64,000 nucleotides of DNA, taken from Aphelenchoides besseyi. Lineage: Eukaryota > Nematoda > Chromadorea > Rhabditida > Aphelenchoididae. The notes below the pieces were generated by a model that had not been told where the DNA came from, did not search any database, and saw only the letters and a program-made list of their open reading frames with translations. Every line of letters begins with the position of its first letter. The stretch's first letter is position 1. The stretch spans positions 13,206,001 to 13,270,000 of the forward strand of contig JAMPIQ010000002.1 in assembly GCA_024699855.1 (NCBI GenBank), in the 5' to 3' direction. Made by a program: the position numbers and the translations under genes. This document shows, piece by piece, positions 26,728-38,554 of the stretch.

Positions 26728-28577
26728 ATGGATATGAACGTGAGCAGCACTAGCTCATCGAATTCTCCAGGCGAAGAACTTTGTATGGTTTGCAATGATA
26801 CGTCAACGGGTTATCACTATGGAACGCCAAGTTGTAACGGTTGTAAGTTCTTGACTACAACACGGGATATAATCATATGTTTTCTGAAGGCAAAACGTTT
26901 TTTCGGTTCGTGCACTTTGAATCACTCATTATGGCCTTCTTGACAAGCTTTTTTGGCGATCGTCAGATGTTGCCGCGACTTTTTGGCGTAAAAACTTGTT
27001 AACTGGAAGAGTAAAGTTGGAGAGCAAATAAAACCGCTGAGATGAAGCCAAAAAGTCGCGGAACAATGACGATCGAACCAAGAGCTTTAACTTCATATTC
27101 TTTAGAAGAACAATCATGAAGAATCAGAACTTTTCGTGTCAATATGGTGGCAATTGTATAATCGATAAAAGTAAGTCGTACAAAATGGAATGTTTGAAAA
27201 CTTCCTTTTTTAGGTGTTCGATGTGCTTGTCGTCATTGTAGGTAGTGTGAAAATCATATTGCATGAAAATGATAATCAACGAGTTGTTTTAGGTTCCAAA
27301 AATGTCTTGCTAGTGGAATGAATCGCGAAGCAATTCAACAAAATCGTGATCCGATTGGCTACACTAAACGAACTCGACGATATCCACCCGTAGCCGTGGG
27401 ACCGTTGCTGCCAAGCAAACCAAACAGTCAAATCAATTTGCCGCGTGTTCAATCAACACTGCCATCAAAACAAAACGCCAATGGTGATCGTACACCGGAA
27501 CAAGTTGCCGAGGATTTAATGCTGGAAAACTTGATGCGTGTTGAAAGCCACGTCAACATCGTGCGTAACAGTGAAGCTGTCGTTCACAGATCACTAATCT
27601 CGGCCGTTGTTACACCATCTGTATTCGATAATGAAGACTTCATCAAACAGCTTGCAACGGTGAGTTTATGAAAAAGTTCACTTCTATTGTGTTTTTGTAG
27701 AATTCGCAAACACCAGAAACTCTTCGTCCGGCCAAAACCGTAGACTACCAATTGTGGCACGAACGTGACTGGTCGATTATGATTGAATGGGCAAAAACAA
27801 TCAGTGTTTACAATACACTATCGCTGGCAAACAAAGTTAGTGATATTGAAATACCCGCTCATATCGCACTTTTAGTTGGCATTACTTCGACACTCGGCAA
27901 TAACACATCCATCACTGATCCAATGCTTCTATACACCGGACAAAGGCCCTGACACTATTGTTTTTCCCAACGGCGCTTTCTTTGATCGAACTCCTGAGCC
28001 TCAACGGTAAGAAAACATGTGAAGAACGGTTATTTACCATCCTTTTAGACCTGCTGGTTTCCAACGGAAGAAGTACAAAATGCTCGATAATTTGTTGAAA
28101 CCAATGCGTAAAATGAAAATCGACATCAACGAATTTGCTGCAGTCAAAGCGATTTTCTTTCTTAATCCTGGTATGATTGTTTCGAGTTCTTTCATGTGAT
28201 TTTTGTGACATTTAGATGCCGACGATTTGAGTCACGAAGTTCGTCTGTCGATTGCGGATGGACGCTCGGCCATTACGAATGCACTTTATCGATACATGGT
28301 CAAGAAACGAGGAAACGAAGAGGCAGCGAACCGTTTTGGCAAACTACTTCTATTGGGAACAGTTATTGCTACAATGGCCGTGGAAATGAAAGAAGCGGTG
28401 GTCGTCGCTGATTTCTTTGATCAAATCCAATTCTCTCCATTTGCTAAAGAACTCTTGCTGGGCATAAAAGATGAAGAAGCAAATAACATTGAAAACGCCA
28501 TTGCTAATGCTTCTGCTCCAGAACCTTCTGATGACGAATCTAAAAAGAAAAGTTCGTACATTCAACTTGTTACTTAA
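26728..28577 (+). CDS. Nuclear hormone receptor, supplementary/HNF4-related type
   Basis: Nine exons (26728-26842, 26890-26905, 27106-27170, 27214-27241, 27293-27659, 27701-27835, 27876-28006, 28049-28170, 28216-28577) give 446 aa. The DNA-binding domain begins near residue 19 (CMVCNDTSTGYHYGTPSCNG) and carries the P-box CNGCKTFFRR typical of nematode supplementary receptors. The second finger follows (SVRCACRHCRFQKCLASGMN). A basic hinge (RDPIGYTKRTRR) leads to a ligand-binding domain with ALLRHSAITHPSLIQCF and a final helix region SPFAKELLLGI. Exon 2 is only 16 nt and exon 4 is 28 nt. The 200-nt intron after exon 2 contains a foldback. A TTCAG lies two bases before ATG. AATAAA follows around 28860. 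The nucleus is the expected site; ligand and targets are unknown. Confidence 0.93.
26957..27075. repeat. Inverted repeat (foldback) inside a nuclear-receptor intron
   Basis: Arms at 26957-26987 and 27047-27075 are near-perfect inverse complements. Nine bases (CGATCGTCA) and fourteen bases (CGCGACTTTTTGGC) pair exactly, with a short internal mismatch between them and weaker pairing outside. The hairpin fills most of the 200-nt intron that follows the 16-nt exon. It may be a small nonautonomous element or a structure that brings the splice sites together. Confidence 0.75.
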
Positions 28578-29240
28578 CATTTGAAATTCCTGGTTTAACT
28601 TATTTCTTGCGTATTCCAAATGTAGATATCATATTTCTATTCATTGACTTTTAAGTTGTTTCTGTCTTGTTAATTAGTCAAATTAAGTCTTTTAGCATCA
28701 AAGAAATCATCTTTCTTTTCCATAACAAATGATTGAAGCTATTTCCCTGCGTGGTTCCGTTTACCTTTTATTAAACCGCCGGAACTGCTGTGTAAATATT
28801 CCGTCTGTGTTTCCGTTCAGAGCATATCTACGTCAAAAACCTTTCTTTCAAAAACAAACAATAAATTTGTTCAATGCTCGTATTAACTAGGCAACCATTT
28901 ACATTCGCGTCATGTGGACCAGTCGATTCTTCTTCAATCATTAGAAATTTCAACAGCCCCAAAATGAAGAACAGAAACTACGGCTAATATCATTTGAGGT
29001 CATGGTTTCGTAGTCGATGTAGCGAACTGGATCGCTTCAACGAAAAAGAGGTCATAGCGATTTGATTTGTCACGTAACCTCATCAAACAATTGTATTAAA
29101 TCGACTTAAAATCAAAAGTCTTATAGTAGAAATCACACATCACTCATTTCTCTTGTCACTTCACTTCTGCTTTTACTCATCTATTCGAGTGTGGTTGCGT
29201 ATTTCAGTCGCGTATATCAGTGCCCTCTTTTTCATCGATC
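28578..29240. other. Intergenic between nuclear receptor and Kunitz-like gene
   Basis: This holds the 3' UTR of the nuclear receptor, with AATAAA near 28860, then about 370 bp of A/T-rich sequence upstream of the next plus-strand start. No other features. Confidence 0.5.
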
Positions 29241-29914
29241 ATGAGATGTTGCGCTGTGATATTTGTTTTCGGATTGATAAACGCCGTAGTTTACGCAGCA
29301 ATCGCGGAAGAATGTGATTCGGATCGTGAATGCGCCGTTCAATGGCCGGAATCGACTTGCCGTAACGGTCGCTGCACATGTCCACCAAATTTTGTTCGAC
29401 GTGCGAGTCTTTCACGTGGTTGGGTCTGTTTATCGCTACAAGATGCAGGTAAACTACAGGCTCATTGATATTTGAATGGCGTCACCCAATTACTTTAGTC
29501 ACCGGTCAATTGGGACCTCCGTTAACCTGTCCGCTGCCTTCGGGAGCTGGTTATCGTTTGATATTGAAAAACGAGAATGGAACGGTTGCTTTTTGTCATT
29601 CAAAACATAATCCCGATGTATGTGGTGTTGATCATGAGTGTATTCGTGCCATTGGAACGTTCAGTGCAGACTGGGATGGTGTTTGTTGTCCACGCAAAGG
29701 TAGCCGATTAATTCGTCGAAAAAGAAGCTGATCACTATCGATGTCTTTAGAACTGTCGTGCAACTCGAGTTCAATAAACATCGAACAAGTTGGTTGGATT
29801 GACAGATGGTACTTTGACGGCAAGGAATGTGTTAAGTTCAAATGGAACCCTGAGGAAACAAGCTCCGCAAACACATTTTTAAATAGACAACACTGTCAAA
29901 CATATTGTGAATGA
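29241..29914 (+). CDS. Secreted cysteine-rich protein with degenerate Kunitz domain
   Basis: Three exons (29241-29448, 29499-29699, 29751-29914) give 190 aa. Residues 1-26 form a signal peptide ending around VVYAAIA. An EB-like module follows, with eight-residue-spaced cysteines (ECDSDRECAVQWPESTCRN...CTCPPNF). Next comes a lustrin-type cysteine module (CGVDHECIRAIG...GVCCPRK). The last exon has a Kunitz-like pattern: WIDRWYFDGKECVKF, ANTFLNRQHCQTYC. Two of the six expected Kunitz cysteines are missing, so one disulphide is lost, and the P1 loop is not recognisable. Protease inhibition is therefore uncertain. Lustrin plus Kunitz modules together are common in nematode secreted proteins. AATAAA lies at 29924. 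The next gene, SLC6, begins 354 bp away on the same strand. Confidence 0.85.
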
Positions 29915-30268
29915 TCGTCATGTAATAAATAAGTTCGAATATTAGCTTGCAAGTTCATTAAACGCAAAAGAATTTAAAATGAAAATTTGAGTTCACAGCC
30001 CAAATGCTCATTTGTATTTCTCGGGTACTCATTGAGATACAGCAGAGGTGTATATCAGTGTACGAAATCTTTTTGCGCTCAACTTAATGAGGTGATGGAG
30101 AAGACGCCGTCGGACGACCTGATTAGACGTGAAGAAAGCAGACGCCAAGACCTTTGCATGTCATTTTTCGGTTGGAGTTCTGTTGAATTTGTTTTCAAAT
30201 GAAGAGCACTTGAAACTGTGTAGTCTCTTGAATACCTTTGATCTTATACATTTGCCGTAAATTTATTG

Positions 30269-33036
30269 ATGAATATCCAAGCTAATCGAATTCATCGTCA
30301 AGTATGGCCAACGCAGGTTGGAGGATTTTTAGTTTCGATTGGTTTTGTTACAGGATTAGGTAAGTGAGCAGATGGTCGACTGGTTTTTGACATATTACAG
30401 CCAACATGGCATTTTTTCCATCAGCAATTTGTACTCAAGGACAAGCCGGTAACTTCGTAGCCGTATATTGCATTTGCGTGGTTTTAATTGGCTTTCCACT
30501 CACATATCTGCATTTATGTTTGGGTCAATACTCGGGTTGTAATCCAACAACTGCGTTTGGAAAGTTGTGTCCGGCATTCAAAGGTATCGCAATTTAAGAA
30601 TATTGGTGTTTAATTAAACTTCAGGAATCGGATGGTGTTGGCTGCTGTTGACCATTCCGATGATGATTATTTCGAACATGAACACGGCTTGGAGTTTGTA
30701 TTACATGTTCTTATCTGGACGTTCGCTGTTCACAAATACCGATTTGCCATGGAGTTTCCAAGAAAATATTCGGTTTCATAACCGAGAAATCAGTGCATCT
30801 CTTATTGAGTTCTATAAACTTGCTCGTGAAAACTCAACCGAAAGTGCGCCGATAAACATACGAAGACCTCCGGATTTTCGTCCTACAACCCCCGACTACT
30901 ATCAGTATGTTACTTTGTAGTTTAACTTCATTAAACGTCGATTTGAGTCATTTATATCACACGGCAGCACCCGAAATGGTAATGAGCATCGACGGTGACA
31001 TTGTACGGGTTGTCGACAAAAAGATCATTTTGGGACCAATGAATAAAAGTATCGTATGTTTTCTTTATTTTGTGTTATTAACAAGTTTTAGGTCACGGTC
31101 TTAGCGTTGGCGTGGTTGATCGTTGTGTTGTGTACGATCCACAATTCCGTTCATACGATGAATCGAATTGTTTACGTCACGGCTACATTGCCGTTGTTAA
31201 TTTTGGCGATATTATTCGCGCGTGTTAGTTGTCTTCCTGGAGCTTACAAAGGAATCATGTTGTTGTATCCTGATGTTCAAAGAATCAGTGAACAAACGGT
31301 AAATAGCGATCGTAATCTCGTTGATTCTTCGAGTTTAGGTTTGGCAAAATGCGATTAAATTAGTTTTCTTTGACATGCAAATTGGAGTAGGAGTTTTGAT
31401 TTCGATTTCGAAGCATAATCGTTTTCACACTAACGTCTTTCGGGACGCTGCGTTGATGGTCTTAATGTACTACTACAGTTTTGCTTTGATTGTTAACTCT
31501 GTTTTTTTAGTGATGTGGTCGTGAGTTTAGCTGCTGCATGTGTTGCTTTTGGTTTTCTGGGCTTTTTGGCGTATAACATGGACACCGACGATATTCGTTC
31601 GATGTGCCGAGGTCAAATAGCTCCACATTTACTTTGGGATCAGGTAAAAGAGGTTGTTCAAAACATTTGTATGATTGGCAATTACAGATTCTGCGTTCTA
31701 TGACATACATGAGAAATAACGAAGGACCTGTTTTCTGTTTTCTTTACCAGTTGATGCTTGGATTAGGTGCAATTGAATGCTCATTCACGATGTGCGAGTA
31801 TTTTGCATCCGCATTGGATTACAAGATTCCACTTTTACGTAATCGACCGTGTTCTTTACGTGCATTAGTTGCAGTCATTATGTTCCTGTTGACTTTGCCC
31901 TGTTGTTTCCAAGTAAGATTTGATATTCAAGACCATCAATGCATATGTTTAGAGTGGAGTACATATTTACAATCTGCTCGTTTACTATAGTATGCATTGG
32001 AATCTGAAGATCATCGCTTTGTGTCAATTTGCAGTTATCACCTATTTTTACGGTTTGATTGATACACGTTTATTTTACGTTAAGCATTTTAGGTGTGGAG
32101 AATTTGTTGGCTGATATTCGCGTTATGTTGAGACTACCAGTTGCAGAATGTCCGGGAATTGTTGGACGTATTCTCGGTCCAACTGGCTACTACATTCGCT
32201 ACGCTTGGACCTGGTTATCTCCACTAACTATTATGGTAAGTTTTCAAGTCTAAGCACTTCTAGAATTCTTAATTTTAGATTGCATTAGCTTTGGATTTGT
32301 TCGCTCGACAAGAAGTAAAGCGAGCTAAAAAAGTCGGCGATTCCACATTGTGGCATTTCTTGTCGGTTATTTCCATTATTCCTTTGCCTGTTATTGTCCT
32401 CTACTACATTTACAATAAGGTTACTAAACGGCTATTCACATAAGTTCATAATCAGGTGTTTAGGATAGGAGTGCATTCAAGCCAATTAAATGGCGTAATT
32501 TGCAAGTTCCGTACGATGATTCAACAATTTCGAACACTTTTCTACCTCAAGAAGTGGATCACGAGGTCTATCAAAAGACCGAACGAGTTGTAACAAACTC
32601 AGAAGCACAGAAACCGTCGTGCAGTGAAACGGCGAAATTTGCATCGCATATTCACCACTATAAATCGGTGGATTTTGTTTTGAATACGTGAGTTATATTA
32701 ACAGAAGCCTTGGGTTGTTAATCAGTAAAACCGTTTAGTTCTCCATACTTCCGAATTCCAAACCCAACGACCACACTTCTGAATTATCACGCCGAGAAAG
32801 AGAATGATGCTACAATGCAAATTGACAAAATCGATCACATGGATAGCAACGAAAGTGAAGATTCCGAATCGGATGTCGATGAAATGCCGTCAACCCAAAC
32901 GATAACTAATCTTACGGTTTCAACTGATCGCATTAGAACCGAATCGTTAGATCGAATGACCATCGATTTAGCATCGTTAACTGGTCAGCCGGGATTCTTC
33001 AATCCCAAAAGCAGTCCTATAAAATTGATACAATGA
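30269..33036 (+). CDS. Divergent SLC6-family transporter
   Basis: Thirteen exons give 752 aa in continuous frame: 30269-30359, 30401-30583, 30625-30904, 30948-31053, 31092-31298, 31339-31466, 31511-31643, 31688-31912, 31953-32052, 32093-32235, 32279-32419, 32464-32687, 32739-33036. The order of hydrophobic segments follows sodium-coupled neurotransmitter transporters: WPTQVGGFLVS then TM1, a large loop after TM3, WQNAIKLVFFDMQIGVGVLI (TM6 lead-in), FCFLYQLMLGLGAIE (TM8), and WTWLSPLTIM (TM11). The TM1 signature usually read NVWRFP is NMAFFP here, so the tryptophan and the extracellular-gate arginine are absent. The N-terminus is very short and the true start may lie further upstream. The C-tail is long and Ser/Thr/Asp-rich. 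Substrate cannot be inferred; loss of transport is possible. Confidence 0.88.
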
Positions 33037-34993
33037 TGCCGAGAAGTATACGCAAATTTCTATTGATCTCGATAGTTCACAAGATTAAGTGTGAAGTAAA
33101 AATTTTGTTCATTAAGTTTGTAGTGCTTACACGAAAACAAGTGCTCAACGACGTCATATCACATGTCGGCAATCCTAATAAACAGGCGTGTTGGTTGCTC
33201 ATTTACAACAGTCGGCTAACAGACGGTCGCAATCGTCGCTTGTAAATCGCATGTTAAAAAGACCTAATCGGTCGCCGTTGCTTTTGGCGTGTTGCCGACT
33301 TGTGGAAACGACTGTCGAAAAAACTGTAGACTCTAGTGAAGGCCGTTCAATTAACGAATATCAATTTGCCGAACGAATAATCGAAAAACGGTTGAAATTC
33401 TACAAGCCAAAGAACATAAGCGTATCAGCGAGCCCCTGAAATCTTTTGTCAGATGCCGCCTATTCAGGAATAACGATTAGAGAGATTAATCGTCTTGAAA
33501 CCAACAAATTGTTTCTTTACCATTGAAATGACACACAATTTCAAGGACATAACGTGAATGATAGCCAGAGATTTTGGATTAAAACGATAAGCCTCATATT
33601 CGGTGACCTTCAAATGTCCAAATAAGGTTCGTGTCTTCAAACCAAATCCACTTTGTTGAATGGCACTTGAAACTCATGGCCGTTCTTACTCAAATGCTTT
33701 TTAATCCATCAATACTTGTCATTTGTTAATTAGTTCGCTTGAGTTGGGCTTAGGAAACAGCTCAATTACGATAACACAAACGGCCGCACCTTTTCAAGAC
33801 AATTTTACAACCATCAACCATCGAATTGCCGCCTTGTAATCAGCAACGAAAACAAATTCGCGTGCCGTCGTTTACCTTTTGATTGGATTGCGGCACGAAC
33901 AAGCAGTCAAATGAACGTTGTAAAACAATCACGCGCAACCACAATCCCGATCTTCAGAACTTTTCTTTCGCACCGACGGTGTTTTGATTGCCCAACACTT
34001 CGTGGGAAACGATTCTCAATTACAGATGTTCGATTCGTGCCGTTTTACGGCCGCTTCTGAGACAATGTAAGAGTGCATAATAAAGTGGAGGGAATTCAAT
34101 CCGCCAAAATGTCAAAATCTTCGGCAGCTGCACGACTCACGTTGACGAATGAGCGCGAACCGGCCGCTGGTGCGTGAGTTGTGTCGAACGGCGAGAATAA
34201 TCGAACAAAAATGGTCATTTCGCGAAGATACAAGCCGCTCGTTTGTCAACAACCGTTTTCCAAATCTTCAATTAAAATTCAGCACTCGAAAGAATTGATG
34301 AGTTCGCAGAGACGTCAAAACCACGGGCTTTTGATTTACAATAATTCGACGGCCTTCAGACGTTCGAAATTACACGAAATTTCTATCAATGATCGTTATG
34401 AATTGGCTGGATTTCGAAGCACGTTAAATGGTGAACCTTCTTGGATTCAATTTTTGATATCAACCAGACACCAAGATGTTGTTATCGTCTATTAGAATGT
34501 ACAATAAGAAGTTACTGTAAGAGTGCACAGTTGAAACAAAACTATTCGCCAACAATGTTCTTCACAGCAGCATCGATGATTGACCACCAAATGACCGTAT
34601 TGATAGATTAATCATAGAACGAACATGACAGAACGTGCGAATCCGGTCTTCTGAGTTAGTTGTTGAATTCGAAAGTAAGCTGCTTGTTTCATAAGCAATT
34701 TGCAGTCTTCGACTTTTACGCTCCATCACGCCAATCATTTTCATGTAATTTCGTATAGTTGAGTAGTCAATTTGCCCGAAATTGCGGTCAATTTCCCTTC
34801 GCAATGAAAAAGCATATAAGTTATCTTTGCGCTTATTGGTCGTCAGTTGTTGGTCCGATGGGTGGAGCATCCGACCGTAACAGAAACATTGCGCGTTGTG
34901 GTTCGAACGAAAGTCGGCAATGAGCGCCGGAAACGTCGTATTGTGAAGTCGTGTTGCAATTTCTCGTCTTAGCATCTCTTGTTATCAATTGAA
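33037..34993. other. Intergenic, upstream of vab-7, possible alternative first exon
   Basis: No gene is resolved. At 34109 an ATG opens a short reading frame (MSKSSAAARLTLTNEREP) ending at a GTGAG donor near 34175. It could be a 5' exon of the homeobox gene, but its phase does not join the exon at 34994. A minus-strand frame at 34562-34975 is open for 137 codons without family likeness. Most of the rest is probably regulatory sequence. Confidence 0.45.
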
Positions 34994-36735
34994 ATGTTAA
35001 CTTTCAATGTGGCATCACTGATTGAAACATCGGTGTCCAAAGGTAACGATCATCGTTCCTCTTCTCAAAGCCCTATTGCTACGCCAACTTTTACATCAAC
35101 CACTATCAGTTCGCCTTTGTCCAACGGTCATCGAGATTTCTTTGGATTATCCGCAGCCCACGATTTGGATGAAATACGTCGAAACGCCGAAGAATCAACC
35201 GCCGATTCACCACCTTCACGTGCTGATTCTCGTTCTACGGCTACAACACCTTATTCAAAATCATCATCGGCTGTCGGTAAGTTGAGAAAACTTTTCCGTA
35301 GAATCGAAGAACTTAAATTCCTTCGCGGGACACAAATCCGGGTTATCAGAAGTTTTCTATTATAGTAAACTAATCTGCAAAGCGAAATTTTCGAGACAAT
35401 TAGAAGCTTTTATCCCCATTAAGCTGATTGACTGTCCGGTGTTCTAAGCGTTTTGTAGAAACAATGTTGTCGAGAGAAGCCATCTCGCACGCGATCATGT
35501 TCAATTTTACGGTCACAGTGACCACTGCAGAGGGCGCAATAAAATCCGTTGGCCGCAATCAACCAAATTAGCCAGCGCACGTTTTGTTCAAATTAACACA
35601 CTTAATGAAAGAAGAGGGAACAGATGAGGTGCCCAATACGACAATGTACATCGAATCGTTTGTTTATGAGGCCGCTCAGTCGTAAAACAACGATGTAGCG
35701 ATTGCGGCAATTGGGCGGCCGCACCTGCAAAGCAAAAGGCAAATTATCCGCGTTAAAAGCTATATAAGTGATTGTCGAGATAGTTACCGTATTCACAAAT
35801 TTCTCAAACTAATGGCTTTGCATTTTAGATCCCAACATTCGACGCTATCGCACCGCATTTTCACGCGATCAGATCGATGTGTTGGAGAAGGAGTTTGCTC
35901 GTGAAAACTACGTTTCGAAGGTCCGTCGAAGTGAGTTGGCGCACGAACTCAAACTTCCGGAAGCAACGATCAAAGTGAGTTTACACGATCTTAATTGGAG
36001 GTTTGCATTCGACGAATCCGTTTGTATGGATACGGTAATTTGTCAAATGTCGTATTGATTACAATCCATGGCTGCGCTTGTGACCGTATGCAATTCGATT
36101 ACTCTGCCGGGAATAGGAAATCGGTTAAATTCCGTCAGAATGTGAAGCCGTTTAAAATTATTTCTTAAGTGCGCCGGATTTGACAACCAAAAACTAAATC
36201 ATACTCGTGCATTTCATTCCCGAGGGAACGTTTTCTCGTATCAAATCCGAATTATTTGTCAATGGTGCTTTAAAAAACAATTCTTTTCGCTGCTCCACTA
36301 TCAATTAGGAATTCAAAATTGGCGGGAAAAACATAAGAAGCACGAACTTCCTATTGACATTCTTGTTTCAGGTATGGTTTCAGAATCGAAGGATGAAGGT
36401 TGGTTGTCGAGTAGTCGAAATGGATATGTAGATGTGATTTCAGGACAAACGCCAACGAATGACACTTGTGCATTGGCCTTCATTCGAGCAACTAATGTTT
36501 CAGTATCCATTATACTTGTACGCTTGCCGCCAGCAGAACTCGTTGTTGGGACAGAAGCCGTTCATTAACCCAAAGTAAGCATCGATTGTCGATAATTGTA
36601 AACGATCGTTTTAGTTCGTTGGTTACACCGCTGCTCAGCAACAACGAAACTGGAATTCCTCAACTGTCTCTTCCAACACTTCCAATCGACATCAAACACA
36701 TGGCCGATGAATTCGACGATAAGTCTTCAGATTAA
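34994..36735 (+). CDS. vab-7: Even-skipped/Evx-class homeobox transcription factor
   Basis: Five exons (34994-35276, 35829-35974, 36372-36398, 36444-36574, 36615-36735) give 235 aa. The homeodomain, about residues 98-157, starts [19 protein letters not shown] and continues [20 protein letters not shown], then [11 protein letters not shown], followed by DKRQRM, which is diagnostic of the Eve/Evx class. The N-terminus FNVASLIE resembles an FxVxxLL repressor-type motif. After the homeodomain comes a short Pro/Leu-rich tail ending FDDKSSD. Exon 3 is 27 nt and carries the recognition-helix core. Introns 1 and 2 are long for this window (552 and 397 nt). AATAAA lies at 36884. The start is the first in-frame ATG after acceptor CTTAG; an earlier exon is possible. 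In C. elegans vab-7 patterns posterior body and motor neurons; that role is inferred. Confidence 0.93.
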
Positions 36736-38554
36736 CCGCAAACTTCAAGGTCTTTTCGTTCGGTTAAATTCCTTTGTAAATGAACTAATTTAATTCGTTA
36801 GCTTCCGGTATTGTTTCTCTTGCATTGTATATGTACTTTGTCAGCAATGTACACAGCTTTCTAATCGTTATCTAGTGATTCTAAATAAACGATCGTATTT
36901 TGAGGTCAAAAGGAGCTACTGAAGTTTATTACTTTGATTTCGAGTATCAATTCTGAGTTCGATTTGAATGAAACCGTTGCGATTCCAGACTCATGATCTT
37001 CGTTTCTTGTCATCGAGACACAGAACTTTGATTCGTGCCGCCGCTGTTTTTTATTGACATCTGCGTGAATTGACGGTTAATGCGCATCTGGTGTTAGTTA
37101 GCGTCCGCTTTTTCGTATTGTGACAATTGGAGTTTCATTCATGAGTCGCATCTTAGATTTCAACTCAAATGTTTGTTTTTCATTTCGACCTTACTCAAGA
37201 CTATCAGCGCATCTTCTTCGACTTTTACGCGAAAGTGGATGCGAGATGTTCGGCGAAATTGTGAGTAGAAGTAAATTTCATATCCGCATAATAATGAGCT
37301 ATCAATCTTCGCGCATTTGGCCGCTAGCAAATCGCCGTCAATTCGCGAAGTGGCTTTCGAATTCGAACGCTGTGGTCGGGGAGTTTGTTGAGATTGTCGA
37401 TTTTATTCTCGAAGTCTATAATTTGTTTCGGCGCTCGTTTTCTACTTGACACAATAAAAGCGATTGAGAACAAAAAGGATATACGAGATCGGCGCCTCGG
37501 AAATAAGACTTCAAGGTTTCGGAATTGTGCGGACATTCCGTTGCTTTTGATGTTCGCACATGCTCCTAAGGTTTTTTGAATGATGACCGGGTGGTTACAA
37601 CAAAGTCGACCGTTTTATAAATCACTTTGTAATCTGTGGCAATATATCTCAAATAACAAGCGGTCTTGTTCTTTCGGTTACCGCCAGTCTTTAGTCTTGG
37701 ATTGTTTTCTATCGATTCAGGTGTTGTCCGACGTGGAGAGATCATTCGTCTTTTCCCGCCCGCTGGCTGTTAGCCGGCCACGGCAAAGTTTAAACAAAAC
37801 GCTTGTTCCACTGAACTACGACCGTTGAAAATCGAGTAGCCGTTTGTTGTGGACAAGTGATCGCGATCGCCGAAACAACGCCGATTCGACATGCCAACAC
37901 GATCGAACAGCTGAACAAAACTCGCTGCGACGTTGATACTTCTGGACCGCCCTCTCTTGACCGACAATCGGACTGCTACTTCGCAAAAATTGCAGGAAAG
38001 CGGAAAATCCGACAGGCGAAAAGTGAGCTCTTGCCGAGTGCAACATTCACTCAGCAGGAACCGCGTCAATTGACTAAGGAACATTCAGCCGCTGGCCAAA
38101 CTGACCAGTCGCTCGGTTGACCGCAACGGAAGATGAGCAGATGAGTTCGCAGTCGAAGTTTTTTAACCGAAAGTTTTGTTTTACCTACCTGTTCACCGCG
38201 AAGATCGTGTACCCTTCTAGTTGCTCTAAAACAATGAAGATCGTTTTTTGTTTGTCCAAAAAGAACATGAGATTTAACCGTTTGTCTCGTTATTTCACAT
38301 TTTGATGTTAAATGAACGAACGGCGTTGTAGGTCATTGAATAAACAGATTACTTCGTTTTAATGTTTGTTCGTTGACCAATCGGGTTTTTTATGGGAAGT
38401 CGTGTTCGATTAGTTTTTGCACTTTAATTAATGGATATTTCAATCATTGTCTGTTTTAGGTATCCAGATTGTTATTCGGACTCCACGGACTTATTGTCAT
38501 TCAACGACAAGTTGTTTTCACTTTCTAGTTCGTGTTTTTGATCGAAGTGAATTC
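36736..38554. other. Intergenic 1.8 kb
   Basis: After the vab-7 polyadenylation signal no gene is supported. Open frames at 37120-37449 and 37770-38120, on both strands, overlap each other and have no family resemblance. No repeats were noticed. Confidence 0.5.

Noticed and set aside
29241..33036. Operon of the Kunitz-like and SLC6 genes
   Set aside because: Spacing is 354 bp with a polyadenylation signal, but no trans-splice site was found before the SLC6 start and functions are unrelated.
34109..34175. Short ATG exon as first exon of vab-7
   Set aside because: Donor phase does not join the exon opening at 34994; kept only as a possible alternative.
34562..34975. 137-codon minus-strand frame upstream of vab-7
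   Set aside because: No recognisable domain; composition not distinct from neighbouring non-coding sequence.
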